From JAXLYE01 sp046351595 (GTDB taxonomy: Bacteria > Myxococcota_A > Polyangia > Palsa-1104 > JAEUJZ01): a stretch of 64,000 bases of DNA. This document shows, one piece after another, positions 8,192 to 16,592 of this stretch. Each line of letters starts with the position of its first letter. Within the stretch, counting starts at the first letter, position 1. Position numbers and translations under genes: made by a program. Location: assembly GCA_046351595.1 (NCBI GenBank), contig JAXLYE010000003.1, positions 1 through 64,000 on the forward strand. Reading direction: 5' to 3'. The notes under the pieces were generated by a model. That model saw nothing but the letters and a program-made list of their open reading frames with translations. It had not been told where the DNA came from and searched no databases.

Positions 8192-10612
8192 ATGGACTAC
8201 TCGATGTTCGATGACGAGACCGACGAAGTCGGACAGGAGATCGAAGCGTTCTGCGCCCGCTGCAAGGGCGACACGCCGCACACGGTCGTCAGCCGCTACG
8301 AGGATGAGATCCGTCGCGTCCGGTGCAATACCTGCGACGACATCCACGCCTTCCGTCGGCCTCGCGGCGAGGACGGCGACGACGCCGGCGAGCCGCAGCC
8401 GGGCAAGAAGAAGACCGCCAAGGCCAAGCCCACCTGGGAACAGGTGATGAACAAGAAGAAGGCGGTGCCCCGCCCCTACTCGTTCGAAGAGGTCTACGGC
8501 GAGCTCGAGGTCCTGACCCACCCCACCTTCGGCGTCGGCTTCGTCTCCGAGCTGCTCGGGGTGAACAAGATCGAGGTCACGTTCCAGAGCGACAAGCGGA
8601 TCCTCGTCCACAACAAGAACCGGCTGCCGCTGCACCAGGTGCTCAAGCAGCGCCAGGAGGAGGCAGCCCGCGCCCGCGCCGACGGCAAGCAGAAGGCCAA
8701 GGAGGCGCGCGAGGCCAAGGCCGCGGCGCGCGAGGCCGCCCGCATGAACAAGCCCTCCGAGGTCGACGAGATGGATCTGCCGGATGCGCCGGACGTCCCG
8801 CTCGACGAGCTGCCGCCCGAGCTCGACGACATGGGCGGGCCGCTGCCGCCGCTCGGCAAGATGGGCAAGTCGACCAAGCTCTCGCCCCGTGCGCTCGCGG
8901 CGCTGGAGGACGAGGACGAGGACGAGGCGCCAGGCGAGGACTTCGGCGAGACGTCCGGCGGACGCGGCAAGGGCAAGCGCGGCAAGGCCGCCGAGTCCAA
9001 GGCCAGCCCCAAGCCGGCCGCCGGCAAGCGCGCCGCGGGCAAGGGCAAGGCATCCAGCCTCAGCGACGACCTGGATGAGGAAGGGCTCGGGGCCGCCCCC
9101 GACTTCGAGGAGGACTTCGACGAGGACATGCCGCGTCGCGGGCGCCCCGAGAAGTCGGCCGCGAGCCCGAAGGCCGAGCCCGCAGCCCAGGCCGGCAAGG
9201 CCAGCAGCAAGTCCGGCAAGGCCAGCAGCAAGTCCGGCAAGGCCGCGGACGCCGCGGCCCCCAGCAAGCCGGCCAAGCCCGCCAAGGGCCGCGCCGCCGC
9301 CGAGGCCGAGGAAGATTTCGACCTCGCGGCCGAGCCGGTCGAGAGCAAGCCGGCCAAGCCTGGCAAGAAGTCCGAGGCCAAGGGCGCGGCCAAAGAGGCC
9401 GCTCCCAAGGAGGCCGCGGCCAAGGCCGCCGAGCCGACGGGCGCGCCGGCAGCGGGCAAGGCCGCTCCAGGCAAGGCCGCGGGCGGCAAGGCCGCATCGC
9501 CCAAGACCGAGGAGCCGGCCGCCGGTGAGCGCGGCAAGGCGACCGCCAAGAGCGAAGAGGCCAGCCCCGCCAAGGCGCCGAGCCGCGAGAGCGGCAAGGA
9601 CACCGGCAAAGACACCGGCAAAGACACCGGCAAAGACACCGAGAAGACCGGCAAGGCTGCGGCCAAGGGCAGCGACAAGGCTCCCGCCAAGCCCGCCAAG
9701 TCCGAGGAGCCGGTGAAGCCTGCGGGCAAGGAAGGCGCCCCAGAGTCCAAGGACGCCAAAGACGCCAAGGGCGCCAAGGGCAGCAAGGAATCCAAGGGCG
9801 CCAAGGAATCCAAGGACGCCAAGGGCGAGAAGCTCGCGGCTCCCGTCGCGGTCGAGCCCAAGAAGGCGGCCAAGGCCGGGGCGATCGCGCAGGCGACCGC
9901 CACCCCGCCCGCCCCGCCGGCCGAAGCCAAGCCCGCAAAGTCTGGCAAGGCGGCCGCGTCCGCGGAACCCGTCAGCGAAAAGCCGGCGAAGCCGACCAAG
10001 TCCGCAAAGCCCGAGGACGAGGCAGCCACGCCCGCCAAGGCGGCAAAGCCCTCCAAGGCCCCCACCCCCAAGGCAGAGGACAAGCCGGCCAGGTCTGACG
10101 AGGCTCCCAAGGCCCCCAAGTCCGAGGACAAGCCCGCCAAGTCCGCAAAGCCGGCAAAGGCCGAGGACAAGCCCGCCAAGCCCGCCAAGCCCGCCCAGCC
10201 GGCAAAGGACGACGACAAGCCCGCCAAGCCGGCAAAGCCCGCCAAGCCGGCAAAGGACGACGACAAGCCCGCCAAGTCCACCAAGCCGGCAAAGGCCGAG
10301 GACAAGCCCGCCAAGCCCGCAAAGCCGGCAAAGGCCGAGGACAAGCCGGCCAAGCCCGCCAAGCCGGCAAAGGACGACGACAAGCCCGCCAAGCCCACCA
10401 AGCCCGCCAAGCCGGCAAAGTCCGCCAAGGACGAGGACAAGCCCGCCAAGCCGGCCAAGGCAGCCCCGGCCAAGGCCAGCAAGCCCGCGCCCGCCAAGGC
10501 CAGCAAGCCTGCGCCGGCCAAGCCCGCCAAGCCGGCTCCGGCCAAGGCCAGCAAGCCCGCCGCTCCCAGCAAGCCGGGCAAGGCGGCCGCGAAGCCGGCC
10601 AAGAAGAAGTAG
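8192..10612 (+). CDS. Zinc-ribbon protein with histone-H1-like lysine/alanine/proline-rich tail
   Basis: An 806-residue protein in three parts. Residues 15-55 form a zinc ribbon (C21-x-x-C24 and C45-x-x-C48). Residues 104-145 (EVLTHPTFGVGFVSELLG...KIEVTFQSDKRILVHN) form a small beta-barrel-like motif resembling the HPxFGxGxV element found in CarD/UvrD-type nucleic-acid or RNA-polymerase binding domains. Residues from 160 to the end are a highly basic, disordered tail of KPAKPAK, GKAA and acidic EDKPA/DDDKPA modules with internal tandem repeats (GKDT four times at about 470). The tail resembles eukaryotic H1 C-termini. Myxobacteria are known for such H1/HMGA-like tails (CarD). A chromatin- or RNA-polymerase-associated role is inferred. 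Confidence 0.85.
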   Translation: MDYSMFDDETDEVGQEIEAFCARCKGDTPHTVVSRYEDEIRRVRCNTCDDIHAFRRPRGEDGDDAGEPQPGKKKTAKAKPTWEQVMNKKKAVPRPYSFEEVYGELEVLTHPTFGVGFVSELLGVNKIEVTFQSDKRILVHNKNRLPLHQVLKQRQEEAARARADGKQKAKEAREAKAAAREAARMNKPSEVDEMDLPDAPDVPLDELPPELDDMGGPLPPLGKMGKSTKLSPRALAALEDEDEDEAPGEDFGETSGGRGKGKRGKAAESKASPKPAAGKRAAGKGKASSLSDDLDEEGLGAAPDFEEDFDEDMPRRGRPEKSAASPKAEPAAQAGKASSKSGKASSKSGKAADAAAPSKPAKPAKGRAAAEAEEDFDLAAEPVESKPAKPGKKSEAKGAAKEAAPKEAAAKAAEPTGAPAAGKAAPGKAAGGKAASPKTEEPAAGERGKATAKSEEASPAKAPSRESGKDTGKDTGKDTGKDTEKTGKAAAKGSDKAPAKPAKSEEPVKPAGKEGAPESKDAKDAKGAKGSKESKGAKESKDAKGEKLAAPVAVEPKKAAKAGAIAQATATPPAPPAEAKPAKSGKAAASAEPVSEKPAKPTKSAKPEDEAATPAKAAKPSKAPTPKAEDKPARSDEAPKAPKSEDKPAKSAKPAKAEDKPAKPAKPAQPAKDDDKPAKPAKPAKPAKDDDKPAKSTKPAKAEDKPAKPAKPAKAEDKPAKPAKPAKDDDKPAKPTKPAKPAKSAKDEDKPAKPAKAAPAKASKPAPAKASKPAPAKPAKPAPAKASKPAAPSKPGKAAAKPAKKK

Positions 10613-10621
10613 GCGCGCGGC

Positions 10622-10694
10622 CCGCTCCGCTCAAGAGCAGCGGCTTCCGCTCGCTCAACAGCGGCTCCCCGGCCGCTCGCTCAACAGCGGCTCC
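10622..10694. repeat. Three short hairpin-forming repeats downstream of the H1-like gene
   Basis: A 22-bp sequence with core CTCGCTCAACAGCGG occurs twice exactly (10647-10668 and 10673-10694), and a related copy starts at 10622. Each can pair CCGCT with AGCGG around a loop of 8-12 nt. Placed just after the stop codon, they may act as a terminator cluster or mRNA-stabilising structure. There is no T-tract. Confidence 0.5.
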
Positions 10695-10816
10695 GGCCGC
10701 TCGCCTCCCTGCCCAAAATGCGCCGACGAATCCGGCAGGACCCGCAGGTCTTCGCCGGCCTCGACGTGGCCAGACACGAGCCGCACATCTTCCGCTAGCT
10801 GTGATAGATTCTCAAG

Positions 10817-12739
10817 GTGGCCAAGTTAGGGCCCGGCGCTCGCGTCGGGGATCAGTTCGTCCTCATCAAGAAGATTGGCGAAGGCGGCTGCGGTGAGGTG
10901 TTTCTGGCTGAGCAGACCACCCTCGGCCGCAACACCGTCGTCAAGCTCATGCACCAGGAGCTGTCGCGCGACCCGTCCTACGTGGCGAGGTTCCAGCGCG
11001 AGGCCCGCCTGGCTGCGCGCCTCATCCACCACCACACCGCGGCCATCTATGCCTTCGGCGAGACCCCGGACAAGGTGCTGTGGATCGCGATGGAGTACAT
11101 CGAAGGCGAGAGCCTTCACAATGTGCTCGCGCGCGAGACGCCGCGGCAGATCGCCGAGCTCCTGACCCCCGTCGCCGACGTGCTCGACCGCGCGTCGTCG
11201 ATGGGAATCATCCACCGCGACGTGAAGCCGGACAACATCCTGGTCGCGCCCGATGGCGACGGGCGGCGCGCGGTGCTGCTCGACTTCGGTCTGGCGCGGC
11301 CCAAGGAAGACAACGACAAGCTGACCGCGGTCGGCGTCGCGGTCGGCTCGCCGACGTACATGAGCCCGGAGCAGGTCTTCGGTCCGTCGGTGGACAGCGC
11401 GACCGACCGCTACGCCTTCGGCGTCATCCTGTACATCGCGGTGGCCAAGCGGCCGCCGTTCCGCCACGAGGATCGGGTGCAGCTCGTGCTCATGCACAAG
11501 CGCAACCCGGTGCCGCCGCTCAACAGCCTGGTGCCCACCATCCCGGTCGGCCACCCGCTCGACACGTTCTTCCAGCGCGCGCTGGCCAAGAACCCGCAGG
11601 AGCGCTTCGCCTCGGCAAAGCTCATGGTCGAGGAGTTCGTCCGCGCCATGGACGCGCACCCGCTGTCGATCTTCGGGGAGCCGGCCGCGGGACGCTCGGT
11701 GTCGCTGGCCATGCCGCGGAGCACGCCGGAGCTGCCGGCGAGCCCGCCGCCCTCGCCGCCGCCGCCGCCCAGCGCGCCGGCGCGCCGCCCCGGGCCGCCG
11801 CCGCCGCCGCCGCCGGGCCGCGCCATCAACCCGCCGGCCAACCTGCAGGCGATCCAGCAGGTGCCGCAGGCGCTGCGCACGACGCTGCCGGCGATGAGCG
11901 ACCTGGCGCCGCGGCCCGAGCCGGTGACCTCGTCGAAGCTGGAGAGCATCAACCCGCGCAGCATCGAGGCCTGGGGCGCGCGGCCCAACAAGCCCGCGGC
12001 GCAGCCGGCGACCGAGGCGCGGCAGCCGAGCTCGCAGCTCGGCTCGACCCTGCCGCCGGTGGCCGAGGCCCCGAGCTCGGCGCCGGGACACCGCCGCCTG
12101 CTCGCCTACGTCAGCAGCACCGGCGAGGCGATGGACCTCTTGTCGGCGACGCAGGTCACGATGGGCAAGCACCGCGACTGCGACCTGGTCTGCCGCGCCT
12201 TCCCGTCGCCCGACAACGACTCGATCACGCACGGCGTCAGCCGCCAGCACGCGCGGCTTTTGGTCGAGAACGGCAAGCTCCTCATCGAGGACATGCGCAG
12301 CCTGAACGGGACCTATGTCGACGACCGGCGCCTGGCGCTCGGCGTGCAGCAGGCGCTCAGCGACGGGCAGCTCATCCGCCTCGGGCCGGTGCTGACGCTT
12401 GAGGTCCGGCTGCTCCGCGGCGGCGCGGCGCTGCTCCGCCGCGTCGACGAGTACCACGGCAACTTCCCGGCTACGGTGGTGGTCTGGCGCGAGGTCGCGC
12501 TCGGCGATCCGGCGCTCGGCCTGGTGCCGCCGGCCACCGAGTCCGCGAGCCGCTGGGGCGTCGTGCGCGTGCACGGCGAGGCGCAGGAGCTGTGGTGGTA
12601 CGGCACGCCCAACGTCTCGTGGCAGCGCAACGGCCGCCAGCTCCAGGGCGCGCAGGCCGTGCTGCCAGCAGACCGCCTGATGCTGGGCGGCGCCGTCATC
12701 GAGTGGGACCAGGGTCAGAAGCCCGGCCTGGCCGGCTGA
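10817..12739 (+). CDS. Ser/Thr protein kinase with C-terminal FHA domain
   Basis: A 640-residue kinase starting with GTG at 10817. The kinase domain covers about residues 12-280: glycine loop KKIGEGGCGEVFLA, Lys43 in VVKLM, catalytic loop IIHRDVKPDNILV (Asp about 135), LLDFGLARP and SPTYMSPEQ. Residues about 290-440 are a proline-rich disordered linker. Residues about 440-540 are an FHA domain (VTMGKHRDCDLVC, GVSRQHARLLV, SLNGTYVDDRRL), which binds phosphothreonine peptides and probably recruits phosphorylated partners or its own autophosphorylated form. About 100 more residues follow (VVVWREVALG, LMLGGAVIEWDQG). No transmembrane segment is seen, so it is probably cytoplasmic. It precedes another kinase on the same strand. 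Confidence 0.95.
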   Translation: MAKLGPGARVGDQFVLIKKIGEGGCGEVFLAEQTTLGRNTVVKLMHQELSRDPSYVARFQREARLAARLIHHHTAAIYAFGETPDKVLWIAMEYIEGESLHNVLARETPRQIAELLTPVADVLDRASSMGIIHRDVKPDNILVAPDGDGRRAVLLDFGLARPKEDNDKLTAVGVAVGSPTYMSPEQVFGPSVDSATDRYAFGVILYIAVAKRPPFRHEDRVQLVLMHKRNPVPPLNSLVPTIPVGHPLDTFFQRALAKNPQERFASAKLMVEEFVRAMDAHPLSIFGEPAAGRSVSLAMPRSTPELPASPPPSPPPPPSAPARRPGPPPPPPPGRAINPPANLQAIQQVPQALRTTLPAMSDLAPRPEPVTSSKLESINPRSIEAWGARPNKPAAQPATEARQPSSQLGSTLPPVAEAPSSAPGHRRLLAYVSSTGEAMDLLSATQVTMGKHRDCDLVCRAFPSPDNDSITHGVSRQHARLLVENGKLLIEDMRSLNGTYVDDRRLALGVQQALSDGQLIRLGPVLTLEVRLLRGGAALLRRVDEYHGNFPATVVVWREVALGDPALGLVPPATESASRWGVVRVHGEAQELWWYGTPNVSWQRNGRQLQGAQAVLPADRLMLGGAVIEWDQGQKPGLAG

Positions 12740-13128
12740 CCGCAGCCCCGAAGCCCCCGGCGCCGACGGGGAAGTCCCTGCCCGCCCGCCGCGGCTCGCA
12801 CGTCGCCAGCGGCGCAGCCCGCTGAGCGCCGATGCAGCCACGGCCCGCCTTGCGCTCGCCCGACGCAGCGGCTCTGTCGCGCCGGCTCCGTGAGTCAGCT
12901 GCCTGATTGAGCCAAGCGGCCGCCGCTTGCGCGTGATGTTCCGCACGCGCTCGTCGCAGCGAGCCGGCCCGACAGAATTTTGCGGCTGCGTGGTAACATA
13001 AGCGGGTTGATTCGCCAGCTCGTCCCGGCCCCTGCGCGCAGGCGGAGCCACCGCGTCACTACTGGACGCAGCAGAGACGCTGAGCAGAGCGGTCCTCCGG
13101 GCGGACTGGTCGACGCAGAGCAGCTCCC
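12740..13128 (+). other. Intergenic region upstream of zinc-ribbon kinase
   Basis: About 389 bases between two same-strand kinase genes. It is mostly GC-rich, with one AT-richer patch around 12975-13010 (GACAGAATTTTGCGG, GGTAACATAAGCGG) that may contain a promoter, although no good consensus pair is present. No coding frame or RNA was recognised. Confidence 0.35.
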
Positions 13129-15249
13129 TTGACCGCCCCGGCCCCCAAATACGGCTACTGCCCGTCCTGCCGCACGGTGCAGACTCCAGCGACGGAGCAC
13201 TGCCCCAATGACGGGACCCGGCTGGAGCTGGTCGAGCAGGTCCTGGCCGGTCGCTTCGTCCTGCGCGAGCTGATCGGCGCCGGCAGCATGGGCACCGTGC
13301 ACCGGGCGACGCAGCTGCCGATGGGGCGCGAGGTCGCGGTGAAGCTCATGCACACCGAGCTCGTGCGCAACCCGGACATGGTCGCGCGCTTCGAGCGCGA
13401 GGCGCTGGCCGCCAGCACCGTCGACCACCCCAACGCCATCACCATCTACGACAGCGGCCGCACCGAGGACGGGCAGGTCTACATCGCGATGGAGTTCCTG
13501 CAGGGCGAGACGCTGGCGGCGCAGCTCCTGCGGCTGCGGCGGCTGCCGGCGGTGCGCGCGCTCGAGCTGTGGACACCGGCGGTCAAGGCCATGGTCGTCG
13601 CCCACAGGAAGGGCATCGTCCACCGCGATTTGAAGCCCGACAACATCTTCATCGCCAAGAAGGTCAATGAAGAGGGGCAGGCCGAGGAGATCGTCAAGGT
13701 CCTCGACTTCGGCATCGCCAAGATCCTGCAGGGCACGCGGCAGGCGCTCAAGACCGTCGCCGGCACGCGCATCGGCACCGCGCTGTACATGTCGCCCGAG
13801 CAGCTCGAGGGGCGCGAGGCGTCCAAGGCCAGCGACGTGTACGCGCTCGGCCTGATCCTCATGGAGCTCATCACCGGTCGCATCCCGTGGGGCAAGACCG
13901 GCGAGGAGAGCGACGCGGTGCTGACCATGCTGCGGCTGGTCAACCCGCCGTCGAGGCTCTGCGACCTGTGCCCGGATCAGCCGTTCTCGAGCCAGCTGCA
14001 GGCGCTGTTCGACGCGGCGCTGGCGCTCGATCCGTCGCAGCGGCCGGCGGACGCGGGCGAGCTGCTCAAGCGCCTGGCGCACGTCCCCGAGGCGGCGTTC
14101 CTGGCGCAGAAGTCGACGCGGCGCTCGGACGTCAGCCAGATGTTCTCGGCGGAGCTCATGAGCGCGGTGCTCGACCGCGATCCAGAGCCCGGCTCGCCGT
14201 CGCTGCCGCAGGCCGCGCAGAGCCGGGTCGGCGGCCCCCTGTCCGCCGGGCCCGCGACGCAGCCGCTGCCCTCGGCGCTGCGGGCCCAGGGCGGGCAGCT
14301 GCCGCCGACCACGCTGCCGATGCCGGTGCCGGCGCCGCTGCCCCAGAGCACGCCGACGCCGACGGAGCTGACGGCGCTGCCGACGGTGGTCACCGGCAGC
14401 GCGGCCGCGGACACGCCGCAGTCGGTGGATCTTCAGGCGGTGCCGACCCAGGTCACCGGCGCCGGCCGCCCCTTCACCCAGGGGCCGCTGCCCAGCGCCG
14501 AGGAGCTGCCCGGCGTGCCGACCCAGGTCACCAGCGCCAGCCTGCACGACCGCGCGAGCGAGGCGCCGACCGATCCGCGCGCCATCGAGATGCTCGGACT
14601 GGCCTCGACACTGCCGGCCAAGGTCGACACCGCGGCCAAGCCGCGCGCCGGCGGCGTGCTGGTCAAGCAGCCGCCGCGCGGCAACGACGCCGTGACGCGC
14701 CAGCTCAAGATGGCGCCCGAGGCCGAGACCAAGCAGCTGCCGCGGGCGCGGGCCCCGGTCAGCGGCCGCTCGCCCTCGCCCGGCCCCTCGCCCAGCCCTT
14801 CGCCCAGTCCCTCATCGGAGACGGTGCGGCCGGTGGTGTCTCGCCAGCGCTGGCTCGGCCCGGCGCTGGTCGGGCTCCTGCTCTCGACGCTGCTCGGCAT
14901 CGGCTATGTGCTGCTGCACATGACCGGCGGCCCGCAGCCCCCGCCGCCGTCCGATGCCACCGTCGAGCCGGCCCGCAGCGAGACGCCGCCCGTGGTCGAC
15001 GCCGCGGTCGCGACGCCGCGGCCGCCGCGTCCGCCGTCGGAGCTGCAGATCAGCTTCGTCCGTCGCCGCCTCGGCATCAGCGCCATCACCTGCGGCGAGC
15101 CGCCGCGCCCGTGCGAGATCAGCTGCTCGCTGCGCGCCGACGAGGGCTGTGCGATCCGCGGGCCCAAGGCGGTGCTGATCAAGCGCTACTCGTTCGCCGA
15201 GCTCGCCGAGAAGGCCAAGGACGGCAAGGCGCGCATCGAGCTGAAGTGA
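13129..15249 (+). CDS. Transmembrane Ser/Thr kinase with N-terminal zinc ribbon and extracytoplasmic Cys-containing domain
   Basis: A 706-residue protein with a TTG start. Residues 11-27 form a zinc ribbon (CPSC...CPND). The kinase domain spans about 38-330 (RELIGAGSMGTVHRA, VAVKLMH, IVHRDLKPDNIFI, VLDFGIAKI, ALYMSPEQ). A long proline/threonine-rich linker (about 350-560) repeats the short motif PTQVTGA/PTQVTSA. One transmembrane helix lies at about 568-590 (ALVGLLLSTLLGIGYVLLHM). The external C-terminal segment of about 100 residues has four cysteines (ITCGEPPRPCEISCSLRADEGC), likely disulfide-bonded, and could sense an envelope signal. Kinases with a 'CPxC' head and a similar layout are common in Myxococcota. 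Their substrates are unknown. Confidence 0.93.
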   Translation: MTAPAPKYGYCPSCRTVQTPATEHCPNDGTRLELVEQVLAGRFVLRELIGAGSMGTVHRATQLPMGREVAVKLMHTELVRNPDMVARFEREALAASTVDHPNAITIYDSGRTEDGQVYIAMEFLQGETLAAQLLRLRRLPAVRALELWTPAVKAMVVAHRKGIVHRDLKPDNIFIAKKVNEEGQAEEIVKVLDFGIAKILQGTRQALKTVAGTRIGTALYMSPEQLEGREASKASDVYALGLILMELITGRIPWGKTGEESDAVLTMLRLVNPPSRLCDLCPDQPFSSQLQALFDAALALDPSQRPADAGELLKRLAHVPEAAFLAQKSTRRSDVSQMFSAELMSAVLDRDPEPGSPSLPQAAQSRVGGPLSAGPATQPLPSALRAQGGQLPPTTLPMPVPAPLPQSTPTPTELTALPTVVTGSAAADTPQSVDLQAVPTQVTGAGRPFTQGPLPSAEELPGVPTQVTSASLHDRASEAPTDPRAIEMLGLASTLPAKVDTAAKPRAGGVLVKQPPRGNDAVTRQLKMAPEAETKQLPRARAPVSGRSPSPGPSPSPSPSPSSETVRPVVSRQRWLGPALVGLLLSTLLGIGYVLLHMTGGPQPPPPSDATVEPARSETPPVVDAAVATPRPPRPPSELQISFVRRRLGISAITCGEPPRPCEISCSLRADEGCAIRGPKAVLIKRYSFAELAEKAKDGKARIELK

Positions 15250-15343
15250 GCCGCCTCGGCGGAGGAGCTGTTCTTCGGAGAGGGAGCCGAGCTTCGCAGA
15301 GGGAGCTGCGCTTCGCAGAGGGAGCGGCGGTTCGGAGGGTAGG

Positions 15344-15368
15344 CGGCTATTCAACTTGTGAATAGCCG
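15344..15368. terminator. Perfect 10-bp inverted repeat, possible bidirectional terminator
   Basis: CGGCTATTCA, a 5-nt loop ACTTG, then TGAATAGCCG form a perfect stem-loop between two convergent genes. It is much more AT-rich than its surroundings. There is no T-run, so it could instead be an operator or a rho-assisted end. Two nearby copies of GCTTCGCAGAGGGAGC (about 15293-15330) are also present. Confidence 0.5.
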
Positions 15369-15431
15369 TTCAAGAAGTGAAGGACAGCTCAGCAGGGGCC
15401 GCTAGCAGGGGCCGCGAGCGCGGCCTTCCCT

Positions 15432-16337
15432 TCAGTCCGACCAGGGCGTGAGCTTGTGCCATAGGCTCTTGGCGCCGCTGACCGCCTTGCCGCCGAGGTG
15501 CGCCAGGCCGGCGCCGACCGCCTCGCCGCCGCCGATGGCCGCGCCGAGCATGCCCGTGGCGCCGAGCTTCTTGAACTGGTTGAAGGTGTCCTTGGTGCCC
15601 TGCCACGCCTCTTTGCCGGTGTCCTTGAGCCAGCCGGCGCCGCTCTTGATGCCGTTGCCGATGCCGCCGGCCGCCTCGGCCGCGGTGCTACCGAGCCAGC
15701 TGGCGGCGCCGCCCAGGCCCTTCTTCGCGCCGCTCCAGGCGTCGCCCACCGAGTGCCAGCCCTTGGCCTCGTTCATGAAGCCGCCGATGCCGCTCTTGGC
15801 CTCGGCCGCCTTGTCGCCGACGAAGTCCTTGGCGCCGTTCCAGGCGCCGCTCAGGCCGTCCTTGGCCTCGCCGCCCTTTCTGCCCAGCCAGTCCGCGGCC
15901 TCGACGGTCTTGTAGCGGCCGCCGAAGATGCCGCGCATCGCCCGCGAGTAGCGCTCAGCCGACCCCGAGTACTCGCCGCCGTGCGCCGCCATCTCGGCAT
16001 CCGTGCCCTGCACCAGCGCCTTGTCGGCGTCGTGCGTGGCGCGGATGCCGTCCCAGCTCCACATGTTCCGGCCCTTGCCGATGCCGGCGTCGCCGTAGCC
16101 GTGATCGTGCTGCTGCGCGAGCGCGTCGATGCCGTCGATCGGCAGGATCGACGACGGATCGGTCTTGGCCTGCTCCTCGGGAGACAGGTGGTTGTAGCGG
16201 TTGCCGGGCCCCGCGTAGTTGCCGTAGGACACCAGCCCGTCGGCCCAGCCGCGCCAGTCCTTCTTGTCGTGGCCCCACGGCGTCGAGCCGTGGTAGCCAT
16301 CGTGCGGCTTGCTCTCGAAGCCAGGCGAGTCGGACAT
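15432..16337 (-). CDS. Phospholipase A2-like protein (parvovirus VP1-type active site)
   Basis: A 301-residue protein from ATG 16337. GGAGGAG 6 nt upstream decides this start over an in-frame TTG at 16352. Residues 38-46 read YGNYAGPGN, matching the calcium-binding YxGPGN loop of viral-type secreted phospholipases A2. Residues 67-81 read PIDGIDALAQQHDHGYG, matching the D-x-x-A-x-x-H-D-x-x-Y active-site helix, with H77-D78 as the catalytic pair. An acidic helix ATHDADKAL (about 100-108) fits the position of the third catalytic acid. The C-terminal 160 residues are Gly/Ala-rich amphipathic repeats (GAKSW, GGKAVSGAK) suited to membrane insertion. There are no cysteines in the active-site region and no signal peptide. 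A membrane-active effector or toxin is inferred. No immunity gene is obvious. Confidence 0.75.
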   Translation of the reverse strand: MSDSPGFESKPHDGYHGSTPWGHDKKDWRGWADGLVSYGNYAGPGNRYNHLSPEEQAKTDPSSILPIDGIDALAQQHDHGYGDAGIGKGRNMWSWDGIRATHDADKALVQGTDAEMAAHGGEYSGSAERYSRAMRGIFGGRYKTVEAADWLGRKGGEAKDGLSGAWNGAKDFVGDKAAEAKSGIGGFMNEAKGWHSVGDAWSGAKKGLGGAASWLGSTAAEAAGGIGNGIKSGAGWLKDTGKEAWQGTKDTFNQFKKLGATGMLGAAIGGGEAVGAGLAHLGGKAVSGAKSLWHKLTPWSD

Positions 16338-16592
16338 CCGGTGCTCCTCCAACGTCTCGCAGCGGTTCTTGATGAGGTATCGGCAGCGCGGCGTCGGGGT
16401 TGCGTTTCCCTAGGGGAGCCCCAGCGCGGTCTTGCCCCGAGGTCGGCCGCGCCAAACGGCCGAGATCGTCACGTGCCGGCCGGCGCAGCCGCTGAGGTTT
16501 TCCGTTGCGCCGGCGCGAGCAGAGACGATATGTCGGTGGGGCTGCTCCATCCTCGCCGCTGCGGTCGCACGCCCGGGCCGCAAGGAGTGTCC

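Noticed and set aside
8494..10602. 702-residue leucine/alanine/glycine-rich frame opposite the H1-like gene
   Set aside because: It is the antisense reading of KPAK repeats. The sense frame has a zinc ribbon and structured N-terminus, the antisense has none.
15498..16592. Upstream extension of the FadL-type gene to 15498
   Set aside because: The extension is antisense to the phospholipase-like gene; AAGGAG, ATG and signal peptide place the start at 16593.
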